Source of the DNA: Antedon mediterranea
Taxonomy: Eukaryota > Echinodermata > Crinoidea > Comatulida > Antedonidae
Reading direction: 5' to 3'
NCBI RefSeq assembly: GCF_964355755.1
Contig: NC_092675.1
Location: forward strand, 17,249,312-17,313,311
DNA length: 64,000 nucleotides
This document shows positions 14,501 to 24,070 of the stretch, one piece after another. Positions within the stretch are counted from its first letter, which is position 1, and the number at the start of each line of letters is the position of its first letter. The translations under genes and the position numbers were made by a program. The notes under the pieces were generated by a model. The model was not told the origin of the DNA and made no database searches. It saw only the letters and a program-made list of their open reading frames with translations.

Positions 14501-17500
14501 TTAAATGGCATATTGAACTAACCTAATCAGGTCCATTACAGTGTCCACAGCATCTACTTCATCTGGTTTATCTAAATCTTTTTCGTCCTCTTCATCTTTT
14601 CCGACTGCCCCTGGTTTGATGGACACAACCAGTACAATTCCAATGATCACAGCTATCACACTTGTTGTCAAGTAATACACTACTGCTTTTTTACCAAGAC
14701 TAAATAAAATGTTTAGAAAATAATATTTTTAAAGAATTATAACGTTTTTGTTATTATTAATATTAATAACGACCAAAGGAGAATTAATAATTAATTCTCC
14801 TTTGGTCTTAACTAAAAACAACTTTGTGATTTGTTTTACTCTTTAAATATTTTCATGCTGCTTTAGCCCGCTACGTCCCAGGAGGATGACTCATTAAGAA
14901 ACCGAAAGTAAAGCAGCAGTTATATATCTAAGGTTGACAGTTTTGCTAAAATGTATACTCGAGTGTAATTTATAGGTACCACCAAAAAACATCTGGGAAA
15001 GAGTCTAACAGTTGAATGACAAATCCCAAAGCATTTTGGGTATTTATGAGTCCCATGATATTATATAATTTTTTTCAGGTAAAATAACTATTATGTGACA
15101 ATAAAATGACACTTCAAACACAAATTAAAAAAAAAAAATATTTTTCAGAGGGACAATATATCTTTAAAACTGTTACGTCAATAATAATAATAAATTTTTT
15201 TTTTAATTAGTAAAATTATTGATACTAGAGGGTGAGCTCGCTTCGCTCGCTCCTCCTCTAGGAAGTGTAGACGATGGTTCTCGGAATGATAATGTTCTCC
15301 TTATACATTTTCTGTCGGTTACCATTATTGAAAATGCTTGACATTCGTAAAACTAAACTACTTTGTTTCACAGTGTTTTAGATGATTAATAACATTTTAA
15401 AGTATAGTTTTTATTGTTTGGTAGGGCCCTTTGAGGAGGCGGAGGTCATTTGAGGGAGGTGCTTATTCGAGGGATATATGTTAAATTTTTTAGTTCTAAT
15501 AATATGGTAACATTTATAATCAAATGAAATCCTCTAACAGATATGAAAAGTGGTAAAAAAGAATAACAAATGCTTGGTAAATTGCAGATAACAGTGCGGT
15601 GAATTCTACTACAAATGGTATAATTGTGTTATTATATATATTATAAATATGTGGATGGACGTTTATTAGATAGTTGGGTTGTTTTAAAGTGATGTTTTAT
15701 TGGAGAGGCGTTTATTCAAATGAATACCATCCTAATAATTATTAATACATTATTTAATTTAATCATCTTTTGAAACTAACTTCCGTGACAGAGTGGGCCC
15801 AAGAAAGAAGACATTACGGCTTGCAACATGGGCAGACATCTCGGTCCTAACGGGACACAGGAAGATAGCCTACAGTTATTCCTGCAAGCTTACTCAATAA
15901 AACTCAGCTATCGGGATTTCACTCGAAAAATGTCTTATCATCAAATCTCCCTATGTAATTTTATAATACTATTCCCCACAATATATTCTGATTCTTTATG
16001 GCGTATATTTAATTTGATCTTTATTAATTTGCAGTATAATTCCTATTATTTAACTACTGTACCTTCACACACGCGCGCTGCGCGGTATGTTTTAAAATAA
16101 ACAAAAAACTGAAATGGCTATGATTAATGGCCAGTCCTACATCTGATTTTTTTTTCGTCTTCCAAAGGGACACTGTATTGATTGATGGAAAGTGCCTGTT
16201 TCCAGTCACCTTTAGGGTCAAATCTATTATTTTAACTGCTCCCTTGTGTATAAAAGAGAGAAAATATTTGAAACCAGGTTGTTGCAAGGTGAACTTATCT
16301 TAAACCCGGAAATTACTTTGACCGGGAAGAATTGAAATTTAGATGAAAATCTAATGTTGAAATCATAAATTGTGTTAAAAAACTCTTTATAATATCTTCC
16401 TAAGATAGAAATATGGAACAATAGCGTCGCTGTGAACACTAATGTTATCAAATCTACGTTTCGCGGTACATCTCAGATAGATAAGGTAGGTATCCAAGGC
16501 GGAGATTTGTACCGAAGTTTTTGCATTGTGCTCGCCTATGTCAGAATTAACCATAATTTATATATAGATAGTATTTGGCAAATGTCGATTTTGTAGTGGA
16601 GGTTAATCTCTATCAGTTGATTTTTTTTTTAAATTAGTAAAATTATTGATATAGTATTTGTCAAATGTCGATTTTGTAGTGGAGGTTAATCTCTATCAGT
16701 TGATTTTAACAAAAAATTAGTAAAATTATTGATATAGTATTTGGCAAATGTCGATTTTGTATTTTTGGCAAAGATTAACAAAAAATGAATAAATTTCTTA
16801 TATTAAATTTAATAAATATGCAGGTGGAAAAGGTTTTATTGTATTTCAAACACATCCCTTTGGATTAATTACATGCTTCCTTACACAATAATTTATACAA
16901 AAACATCAATATACTGTACACAACAATTCTAATCTAATAAAATATTCATTAGTTTTAGGCAATTTATAGTAATGAAATCAATTGTAACGTGTTGATAGAA
17001 TAATTATATCGCAATTGTACCCATAAAATGTGTGATGATGTTTGTTGTAACCTTGACTTACATATTATATATTTATAACAAATTAATTCCCTAATCCAAA
17101 CTGCAGACATGTCAAATTTATCTGGCCCATGGCACAACTATTGACTATTTCAAAGATGCACTTTTATCATTTTGTGCTAGAAAATCTGTGTATTTGAATT
17201 TTAAAAAGTTGCAGTTTGTTTCTGGTTGAGACTCAGATATCAGTGGAGGATACAAGCAGGGTTAAGCTACAGTAGGGCAGATGCTCCACCGGTTTTGACA
17301 AAAAAAATGAAATTATGAAATACTTTTTGATCTATTATTGACTAAACTATAATCTTAACTCATTTGAAAAATCATAAATCCGCCCCTGTATATAACAAAA
17401 AAGTTTGTATGGGGTCTGTTTTTGTTGCTTAACATAACGTCAATATTTTTTTGGCACAGAAATGGCGCTCATAAAAAAAATACCGTATTTTGTATACCGT

Positions 17501-20500
17501 ATTTTCCACCCCAAATTTGTGGATTCATACCGTATTTTCTGTAACCATTTCTACTGATAACAAAAAATACCGTATTTTTTTATTACCTGCGACATGAGGT
17601 CAATATCGTGCTTATATTTTCTGTCGCTGTCAGCTGTTTTACACATGTGTATAGAAATATTCGGTGAAAATGTGGAGCGAAGACGTCACAGTATTTACTA
17701 TCTGTGTGGGGAGGGAGAGGGAGGGGAGCTAAAATATCCGGCCAACTAAAATGTAATAAAAGGCACAACCACATTTATAAAGGCATTTCTAAAAACATAA
17801 AGCAGGAGTACGGAATAGACTTGTCTCCAAAGCAAGTAAACTCAAAACTGAAGAGCCTGCGAAAGCAGTACAACATTGCAAAAGACAATATCTCGGGGAG
17901 GGAATGAATTACTTGTCCCCATTACGATGTTTTCTGTGCTCTCATAACATTTTTATCACTAGAGCTGGGCTATTGGAAGTGAGGCGTAAAACTTTTAATT
18001 ATCGATCAAATAAATAAATGACAATTTGGGTAAAAAGGATGAATTTTAACACGACCACCTAAGAAGTATTGTTAGCAGAAACGGGTACTAAAAAAAAATA
18101 CGGTATAAAATGCATTATTTTTATACCGTATTTTGAGCAGTTGCAGCAGAAACAGGCCCTATATCGATTGAATTTCTGCTAACTTTGTGATGAAAAAAGC
18201 CCATTATCTGCTAGTTGTTGTCACCGATTAAAAAACAAATGAATCAAAAATGGAATGCAATTCTGCTTCAATGAAATTAGGGGCAATTTATTCACACAGA
18301 CCTTTATTAATTGGTTATTTTCTTGTTGGAGAATAAGATGATTCTAAGAATGTTGGGGTTGTTTTACGAGCAGCACATTAGTTAGTTAGTTTATTTTTTT
18401 ATACTGGGCGACCTCTTCAGTCAAAGAGTGATCTCCAAGAGGGCCCAGTTTGTGATCAGTGGCTGTGACGTACTAGTACACCGGGACCGGGGTAACCCCC
18501 TACTTGTCTCGAAAGATGTACTAGGTTCTTTAAAGTGCACATGAGCTAGTTGTGTATACTGGACCTACGGTTTATAGTCCTTATCCGAGAAGACTCGTTC
18601 TACCACCAGAACCATGGAGTGAATGAGCCTCAAACCCTTGCCGATGTTATGGCTACGTAATTTACGGTTCCACTGTCTTAACCGCTCGGCCACTCACTCA
18701 CATATAAGCCTGTTGTACATGTACAGTAATTTCAGTAGACATTGTGTCAATATTTGTATTGATTCTATACAATTTCATGCAAGAGAGCATTATGACAATA
18801 ATAAGGATAAAAAATAATTGATTAAACAGAGCATTAACAATAGTAGAACAAGTATTGTTGTATTTGTACATGTACATTAAAGTCACATAAAATAGTACAA
18901 GATCCCAGTCATTGTTCAATAAGTGTTTAAAAAGGAAACATTTTGTATAAAAATACATTTTTGGAATTATTTTATTCTGATATTAATTTCCCTTTATGTA
19001 TTGTAAATTGGATAAAAATATGAACATTAAATATATCTTATTAATTATTGCATTTTGTATTTTGTAAGGAACGTTTTTTGTGACTCTGGAGTAAATTAGT
19101 TTCTTATATTGTATTGCATAATATTTTATGTGGATCTTATATTTTTACATCTAAATGGAATCAAGGTAATACAAATACTTTTATAAGATATTTTGTATAC
19201 ATAAGTTTACAAATTTCATTAGTAAAATTGTTATTAGCATGATAGCATGACAACTTTAAACTTGAAACACTATTGATTTTTAGCGTTTAAAAAAAATGTT
19301 AGCGCTTTAATAAATCCAAGTTGTTTTGGAAATACTGTATGGCCTATTGAAGATGGGATACTTTGATTAATTGAATATTTTGCATTTTTAAATGTGATTT
19401 ATGACACTTTAAAATTAAGACAAGTATATAAGATACACTTATTTTGAGGTAAGCTTTGGATTATTTGGTGGAATTAGGGCATCAAGAGGATAGTTGCAAT
19501 ATGCTATTTAGGGCGCTACGCCACAACGAAATATCCTGTATCACTTAAAATGGCAAAACTGTCCTAATTTCACGTTGTTGTCACACCATAAAGGAGATGA
19601 GTGTGGGTGTGTGGCCGAGCGGTTAAGACAGTGGAACCGTAATCACTTAGCCATAACATCGGCAGGGGTTCGAGGCTCACTCACTCCATGGTTCTGGTGG
19701 TAGAACGAGTCTTCTCGGATAAGGACTATAAACCGTAGGTCCAGCGTACACAACTTGCTCGTGTGCACTTTAAAGAACCTAGTACATCTTTCGAGATGAG
19801 TAGGGGGTTACCCTGGTGTATTAGTACATCACAGCCACTGATCACCAACTGGGCCCTCTGGGAGATCAGTCTTTGACTGAAGAGGTCACCCAGTATAAAG
19901 ATAAAACAAACAAACAGAATTTTGCCGAGAGGTACACAAGATATGTGTGGTAATAATTTCATGTGGGTAGATAAATGTTGCCTAGGTCAAAGGTCACTGT
20001 AAATATTATCGTTTTTTTTGCCCATTTTCAATCTGTAACCAACTTTAGAGCCATGTCAGACATAGTTGAAAAGAGTAAATGGTCTAATATTTCATGGAGG
20101 CAACAACAAATGCCTCAACAATGCATATACACAATATGAATCTTTATGATTGTTCTTACTTACCATTAAGGAGGTCTAAAAATGAAAATAAATTATTGTT
20201 CATGTGGATATATTTTATTTGGTTATTGAATAATTATACTTACTTACTTGATGGTTATCCTCTTAAATACTCAACTTGGAAGTCTAACAAAGAGGCCTTG
20301 GGGGAGTGGCTTACCTAAGTTGAGAAATTGTCTTTGAATTTGTCATGGTTTGGGGCTTCTATTGTATTGGGATAGTTTGTTCCATTTTCTGGTGGTTTTC
20401 GGTAGAAACGAATTTAAATAAATATTGTTTTTTCTGCTACTTCAATAAGTTGGGCAGCACTACCCCTTCGTGGTCTATCTATCTTCGGTAGGCAGGCATC

Positions 20501-21179
20501 TGGTTTAATGTTGATTTTATTTTTAATAATTTTATATAGGAAAGTAAGCTGGTTTACTTATAATATCAATATTATTATCAATAATTACATAAAATCATGA
20601 GCGTGTTAATTAAAAACATCCAGAAAAGGCGGAAATGAATGTAGCGCACCATATATAAATTAGCACAACAAAAATAAAATGCAATTCTGATATCAAATAC
20701 AACCGATATGATAAAAAGCGTATCTGTTGATTTTATTGCAACCAAAATTAGAAGCGACCAATTTCAAGCACGTCACCTATAGCCCCATCCAAAAATAATC
20801 ATAACATATTGAAGTTGATTTTAAAAACCATGCAGCTTAACAATACATCAAAATAAGTGGCATACCTTCCAGAAGATTTCTGATCCAGAGCTGCCATGCC
20901 AGTGATTAGACTCGAGGTGAGAAGTGGAATAATCAACATCATCAATGCATTCAGAAACAAAGTACCTGGAAAACTTATCAAGGCGATCTGTCGCTGGGTG
21001 TAAACTTTACCACTACCAACCTTCACAATTGCACCAACAATCACAGCTAACAACAAAGAACTTATCAGGAGTACAACCATCAAATTATTCTTTAAAAATC
21101 TCCGAATCTGTTGGCACTTTGGGCCGTTCAAACATGACGGGTAAAATCGGGAAACTCTTTTGGATTCCGCACTATCCAT
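2514..21179 (-). CDS. SLC1A: Excitatory amino acid transporter (SLC1A/EAAT type), 3'-partial
   Basis: Sodium-coupled plasma-membrane glutamate/aspartate transporter. Six coding exons join in frame with GT-AG borders: 21179-20866, 14699-14523, 12254-12212, 11058-10838, 3635-3402 and 2708-2514 (1184 nt, about 394 residues). The start at 21179 gives a short cytosolic N-terminus, then TM1 and TM2 ending in [16 protein letters not shown]. Exon 2 carries TM3 ([18 protein letters not shown]) followed by an acidic loop. Exon 4 has an NTTT glycosylation sequon in the extracellular 4B-4C loop. Exon 5 holds TM5-TM6, and HP1 spans the exon 5/6 border ([14 protein letters not shown]). Exon 6 has the TM7 sodium-site motif NMDGT at residues 363-367. 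EAATs are about 500-570 aa, so HP2, TM8 and the C-tail are missing and should lie left of the window. Residue 328 is Asp where animal EAATs have Ser. Family membership is certain; the EAAT subtype is not. Confidence 0.93.
3869..4013. mobile_element. MITE with TTAA target duplication
   Basis: The ends are GCTCTGTCTAC and GTAGACAGAGC, perfect inverse of each other, flanked on both sides by TTAA (3865-3868 and 4014-4017). Internally it has a GTGCCCAGATATGG segment shared with other copies. A TTAA target duplication fits piggyBac- or Kolobok-mobilised non-autonomous elements (family knowledge). It lies in the transporter intron between the 3402-3635 and 10838-11058 exons. Confidence 0.75.
5350..5374. 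repeat. Short perfect inverted repeat (GTTATCCGCA hairpin)
   Basis: AGTTATCCGCA, three bases, then its exact inverse. Single arms of the same motif (GTTATCCGC) appear near 385, 5422 and 61506, and a diverged relative is near 34225, so it is probably part of a dispersed repeat. Confidence 0.5.
5540..5680. repeat. CRE-bearing dispersed repeat, second copy
   Basis: TGACGTCA at 5550-5557 is followed by TCATATGG and, about 60 bases on, by a TTTAAAAGAGCG(T/C)GCATCT-like segment. The same order of blocks is seen at 35326 onward. Confidence 0.45.
5845..6259 (+). repeat. Candidate solo LTR
   Basis: The segment begins near a TGAATATTCTAGAA sequence, has a second TCTAGAAGG, a TATATAAGG TATA-like box at about 5996 and an AATTAAAGC stretch downstream. 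It ends in GTTCGTGACA, directly followed by TTGGTAT, which resembles the start of a primer-binding site. No internal coding region follows. Order and spacing fit a Ty3/gypsy-type LTR, but I could not find a second copy in the window or a target duplication. Confidence 0.35.
7020..7040. repeat. (TA)n microsatellite
   Basis: An uninterrupted run of alternating T and A of about 20 bases. Confidence 0.8.
7877..9600 (-). mobile_element. 5'-truncated non-LTR retrotransposon (LINE; CR1/L2/Rex-like group)
   Basis: The minus strand carries one uninterrupted reading frame from about 9597 to 8136 (about 485 codons). It includes reverse transcriptase blocks in order: [55 protein letters not shown], the catalytic FADDTTLF, and the downstream thumb/connection region up to a normal stop. 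The 5' UTR, first ORF and endonuclease are absent; the element is cut inside the N-terminal part of the reverse transcriptase. The 3' end carries TTGAA/ATTGA pentamer repeats (7878-7912), as expected for families with simple-repeat tails. An intact frame implies a fairly young insertion. It lies in the same orientation as the host transporter gene, in its longest intron. RT is certain; clade is a guess from motif style. Confidence 0.88.
9850..10385 (+). pseudogene. Broken Ty3/gypsy reverse transcriptase fragment
   Basis: Pieces of a gypsy-type pol are readable on the plus strand in different frames: [11 protein letters not shown], then [18 protein letters not shown] with [18 protein letters not shown], then a frame change to [18 protein letters not shown] and [15 protein letters not shown]. 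The last includes the (L/F)DD catalytic pair. At least two frameshifts and stops (after KKMLEA and within VLRGLT-stop-DIV) break it. There are no LTRs, protease or integrase. It sits about 250 bases from the 5' end of the LINE, in the transporter intron. It is dead. Confidence 0.82.
11481..11580. repeat. Tandem duplication of about 49 bp
   Basis: Two adjacent copies begin CCTCGTCCAACCTTT and end GAGAGAGGACGCTGTGT (11481-11529 and 11530-11573), with a few differences. The 150 bases after this remain open in several frames, and I could not assign them. Confidence 0.7.
12600..12905 (-). repeat. Dispersed repeat, copy 1 of an inverted pair
   Basis: Shares ordered blocks with the opposite strand at 44985-45300: GTGTTTTCCGATCGTGGTAT, CACTGTCTAATGGATGTCCA, ACCGGTT and AATCTGTATTTG-like ends. 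It reads as inverse orientation. Neither copy has a reading frame of note. It is probably a member of a medium-length non-coding transposon family. Confidence 0.7.
12906..14170. other. Transporter intron, nothing recognised
   Basis: No exon, RNA gene or repeat boundary that I can defend. There is a poly-A/T-rich section around 13930-14190. Confidence 0.4.
14175..14335 (+). repeat. Fragment of the GTGGTCCAGAATTGGGA repeat family
   Basis: Shares AGTGGTCCAGAATTGGGAC, the CCAAAATTTAATGGA(G/A)TGGTCC block and the AGTAATCCTGCTAACAAA end with 63110-63290, and inverted with 23540-23620. Confidence 0.6.
14405..14521. repeat. MITE-like repeat abutting a transporter splice donor
   Basis: Carries GCTTTAAATTACAGTTTTTT and AAATGGCATATTGAACTAA of the same family as 1425-1602. 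The shared sequence ends at about 14520; the minus-strand GT donor of transporter exon 2 occupies 14522-14521. The intron is therefore repeat-derived from about position +2 or +3 onward. Confidence 0.6.
14771..14807. repeat. Perfect 37-bp inverted repeat
   Basis: GACCAAAGGAGAATTAAT, one central A, then its exact 18-base inverse. Located 72 bases upstream (minus-strand sense) of the acceptor of transporter exon 2, so it would form a stable hairpin in the pre-mRNA. Confidence 0.85.
15055..15180 (+). repeat. MITE-like repeat fragment (ACAATATATCTTTAAAA end)
   Basis: Same order of blocks as 60800-60905: TTTTTTCAGG, AACTATTATGTGACA, then TTTTCAGAGGGACAATATATCTTTAA. Confidence 0.55.
15228..15300. 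repeat. Hairpin repeat with GCTCGCTTCGCTCGC loop, copy 1
   Basis: CTAGAGG, then GAGCTCGCTTCGCTCGCTC, then CCTCTAG form a nested stem, followed by GATGGTTCTCG. A second copy with the same plan is at 43896-43960. The core is a compensated palindrome, suggesting selection on or spread of the folded end of an element. Confidence 0.6.
15300..16560. other. Transporter intron; repeat-like remnants only
   Basis: GAGGTGCTTATTCGAGGG (about 15456) and AGAGGCGTTTATTCAAATGAAT (about 15703) look like two ends of a decayed transposon. No coding exon is evident; the open frames at 15828-16100 and 16054-16451 show no conserved pattern. Confidence 0.35.
16567..16790 (+). repeat. Tandem repeat, about 100-bp unit, 2.3 copies
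   Basis: The unit GATAGTATTTG(G/T)CAAATGTCG...TTAATCTCTATCAGTTGATTTT ends in AATTAGTAAAATTATTGATA. It occurs twice in full and a third time only in its first part. The AATTAGTAAAATTATTGATA tail also occurs alone at about 15207-15228. Confidence 0.8.
17411..18159 (+). mobile_element. Harbinger-like DNA element with broken Myb/SANT gene
   Basis: The ends GGGTCTGTTTTTGTTGC and GCAGCAGAAACAGGCCC are imperfect inverse repeats, flanked by TAT (17408-17410 and 18160-18162), a 3-bp candidate target duplication. Inside, several ATACCGTATTTT copies lie in both orientations near each end. On the plus strand [11 protein letters not shown] starts at about 17669; after a frame change the reading continues as [20 protein letters not shown] and [20 protein letters not shown] to a stop at 17907. 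Trp-led start plus the terminal helix fits a Myb/SANT-like DNA-binding domain, which PIF/Harbinger elements encode beside their transposase. No transposase is present. Confidence 0.55.
18380..18702 (-). mobile_element. tRNA-derived SINE, full length, minus strand
   Basis: Read on the minus strand it has an A box TGGCCGAGCGG and a B box GGGTTTGAGGC in a Leu/Ser-tRNA-like head. A conserved body follows with TCTTCTCGGATAAGGACTAT and GTGCACTTTAAAGAACCTAG, ending ACCCAGTATAAA-like then an A/T-rich tail. It is roughly 90% the same as the plus-strand copy at 19600-19918. The TTATCCGAGAAGACT core recalls the Nin-type conserved SINE domain (from memory, not checked). Confidence 0.85.
19600..19918 (+). 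mobile_element. tRNA-derived SINE, full length, plus strand
   Basis: A box TGGCCGAGCGG (about 19612) and B box GGTTCGAGGC (about 19668) are better preserved than in the other copies. The body and tail match 18380-18702 in inverse orientation; the tail is AAACAAACAAACAG. Both copies are in transporter intron 1, about 900 bases apart. Confidence 0.87.
19990..20790. other. Transporter intron 1, unassigned
   Basis: No exon-like structure. The open frame at 20094-20318 shows no recognised motif and is judged chance. Confidence 0.35.
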
Positions 21180-22156
21180 TTTCTGTTTCTAATGCAAAAA
21201 ATGGTTTTCAATACAAACACACGAAACCAGACGCACAGGTGAGTCACTTAATATGCAACTATATGACCTGATAATAGTTAAATATGACTACAGTAGGTCT
21301 ATATCATTCCACCCTTGCGAAAGACACCGCTTCTTGAATACCGTTATTTCGTATTATAAATGACGAAAAATATCTTCCTCCTCTCCTTCTCAGGTCTGCT
21401 TACAACATTACTGTGATTACGTTACGCTTCAGCAATCCCTAACAAAAATTAAGGTCAAAGTTAAGCACGGAATATGATTGGCCAAATGGTGATTGGCTAG
21501 TAATTTAATCCAATCAACCAAGGCACAAATATATATTTTTGATAAAAGAATATTTGAGTATGTCCTCAAAAGTAAACTGCATTATAAAACAATTGTATGT
21601 AATGACAAAAAAGTGTTTGTAAAATATTCTCACTTTTTCAACAAATTTTGTTATGTTGTCTTGTCATGATTGTTGTTATTACTTAAACCAGAGAGTTGTT
21701 AATTAGCAACTCCCTGATTAAACCATTACAGCAACGCGGTGCTGTGTTTCGATCCACCGCGCCGTAATTGGTAGAATTAAATAATACAATATAACATAAA
21801 AACAATACAATCAATTAAGGCTACTTAACCCTCGACTCGAGTTAAATATAAAGGATCTCAAAAAACTAATTGGGTTACAAAAGACGCTAAAATTATGTAT
21901 ACACATTGACTTCCGTAGGCCTACAATAAACTTCCACTTATCATAAAAAGATATATTAAAGTATGAAGTACGGTAAACTAAAAAACAGTTTAAAAATTGT
22001 TTTAATAAAATAAAATAAAGTATGTTACCCCAGATTATCGTACACGTGGGGTCCGGGTTTTATTTGTGTTTTGATGCCCTACAAATTACGCTACACAAGT
22101 CGGAACGATTTTTCATTAATCATTAATAAACATGATATAGTCAATAAAATACTCTT

Positions 22157-22513
22157 AAAGATGTATTGTCCCCCTGAAAAAATAATTCTTAAAAAACATT
22201 TTGTTAAATATTCCATTTTAATGTAACATAGGCCAAATAGTAATCCACTTTGACCAAAAATTTGATTAAAAAAATGTATTTACCTGAAAAAAAATGTAAT
22301 TTATGCAAAAACTGGTCAAATTGGCTGCCAGCCAATGGGTTTTGGTTGAATTTAACCATTTATTTTGTCATTTTAAATATGAAAACATTATTTGTTTTCG
22401 TTTTTTTTCTATGGAAGTGTTTAGCTTTATTAAAACTACAAAAAAAAAATATTCAAAGTCTGATTTAATTAATCTTCATTTTTCATGTTTTTGAGGGACA
22501 ATACATCTTTGAG
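22157..22513. mobile_element. MITE with AAAGATGTATTGTCCC inverted ends
   Basis: Left end CTTAAAGATGTATTGTCCCC, right end GAGGGACAATACATCTTTGAG: inverse of each other over about 16 bases. The inside carries the inverse of the 1425-1602 repeat (TTGGCTGCCAGCCAATGG). It is the most complete member of this family in the window. Confidence 0.7.
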
Positions 22514-22853
22514 AATGGGTGAAACAGAAAATTAACAATATATACGATAACAAAATAATTAACGAAATAGCTATAAAAGCTATACAAAAAGTTCAATTTA
22601 CACACAATAAAAAGGGAATACATTATGTTTATTTTCATTTTAATTACATTTTCAAACACTGCAAACAAAACATATTCATGTTTTTATTGCTGGAAACGTT
22701 GATCGTTAAAATGAAATGTATACGTCACCTATAATAAAAGTTCACGAAGGTCGGTATTTTAAGAGCAAGTGCGAAGTGTAAGAGGGGGGTCTGTTTTGTA
22801 TCACTATGGCAGCAATATAACAGATCTATCAATATACTCTATTGTCTTTGCAG

Positions 22854-22955
22854 GGAGTTTTAACAGCTCCTTTAGTCTTTGTACTTGGTAGCTTAATGCA
22901 TGTGACAATAGTATCTGTGAATCTTCTTCATAAGATTAGTAAGAAGCATGAGTCG
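22854..22955 (+). CDS. Candidate 34-codon internal exon, hydrophobic peptide, unassigned
   Basis: A good acceptor (TATTGTCTTTGCAG) and a donor (TCG/GTGAGG) bound exactly 34 codons in one open frame, reading GVLTAPLVFVLGSLMHVTIV, then SVNLLHKISKKHES: a membrane-span-like helix followed by a basic tail. It lies between the transporter start and the DYNLT5-like gene and matches neither. I do not recognise the family and see no partner exon. It could be an exon of an undetected plus-strand membrane protein gene, an exon relic, or chance. Confidence 0.3.
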
Positions 22956-23440
22956 GTGAGGTTAAAATAACTTATTTAACGGTAAGATTTTATCTTTTTA
23001 TTGGCGTAAAATTTAATAAAACATACAGGGCAAAGCGGAAGATTTGCTTCCTGTATGTAATGCATATGTATAGGCATAGACTCATGCAAATGCTAGGCAA
23101 TTTGGTTAAATCTAAAATAATGAATTCAAACTTTGATAGGAAATCCTCTTATCTTGATATAGATGATATTACAATATAAGTTGTATTTGTAATTGTATGA
23201 TGATCTTCAAAACAAAACAAAAAATCAAATTCGGATTCCTTATACGGACCCATAAAGGCCATATCAATTATTACGAAGAATTTTATTTGTATCAACGGCG
23301 TGGATACACCTCATCATACCTTACCTTATTGACCTCTCCCCTTAAAGAGTACATCAACATTATTTTTGGTCTAACAAGAACAACTGTTCAAATGGGGGAC
23401 AAATGTGATTGTGGAATGGATGTTTTTTTTTAAATGTTAT

Positions 23441-23499
23441 ACCGGGTAACCTCTTCAGTCAAAGACTGATTTCCCAGAAGGCCCCAGTTACAGTGGCCA
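23441..23499 (-). repeat. SINE 3' fragment
   Basis: GGTAACCTCTTCAGTCAAAGA and CCCAGAAGGCCCCAGTT match the 3' part of the SINE at 18380-18460, same orientation. The 5' head is missing. Confidence 0.7.
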
Positions 23500-23529
23500 T
23501 GTGAACTATGAAAATACAGATAGATATGT

Positions 23530-24070
23530 GGTCAAGGACCACTCTATTACATTTTGGAGGCAATCCGGAACACGGTCCCAATTCTGGACCACTTTTTAGT
23601 ATAATTTCAGACCTGCTAGAGTTAAAATATAGGAAAGAATTTTCAAAAGCCGGCGACTAAGTCTTAAAGTAACAAAGTAAACTGAAATTGCATTTTCTCG
23701 AGAACTACTTGTCCAAAAAAATTCATTTTTGTAGAGGCGAGAGTTATAATTTGTGATTTGTAATTTTAAAACATAATTTAATTTACAGGTTTTTTATACG
23801 AGTAGTTTTAAAAAACCTATTTCTTTAAAAATTTACCCGTTTGTTTTTTGCGTTGCTGTTCTATTATTAGTCAACTGATACTATTCTTAGTTGAAAGGCT
23901 GTAGTATAGTAGTAATCATGGAGCTATCTAATTTTATAGCTCTATGGTGTAATTAGCCTAAATCACACACGTCAGCATTAAGACACACACACACACACAC
24001 ACACATTTCCCGGAGAAATCTTATGTAGGAGAATTTTACAGTAGGCGGAGGTATGCACTATCGAAGTGGC
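23530..24070 (-). repeat. Interspersed repeat of about 600 bp, inverse copy
   Basis: Matches 62615-63240 in inverse orientation through ordered blocks: GTGGTCAAGGACCA, GGTCCCAATTCTGGACCACT, AAAGCCGGCGA, CTCGAGAACTACTTGTCC and, at the far end, CTTATGTAGGAGAATTTTAC with AGTAGGCGG. The (AC)n tract at 23985-24004 sits at the same internal place as an (AT)n tract in the other copy. No coding capacity. Confidence 0.75.
23983..24004. repeat. (AC)n microsatellite
   Basis: About ten AC units directly after GACACACAC. Confidence 0.9.

Noticed and set aside
19610-19690. tRNA-Leu/Ser gene
   Set aside because: A and B boxes are good, but the acceptor stem does not pair and a SINE body follows directly; other copies show the same structure. 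The heads at 33.9, 49.6 and 52.6 kb are rejected for the same reason.
22250-22494. Two overlapping plus-strand frames of 63-72 residues
   Set aside because: They fall within the MITE at 22157-22513 and are A/T-rich noise.
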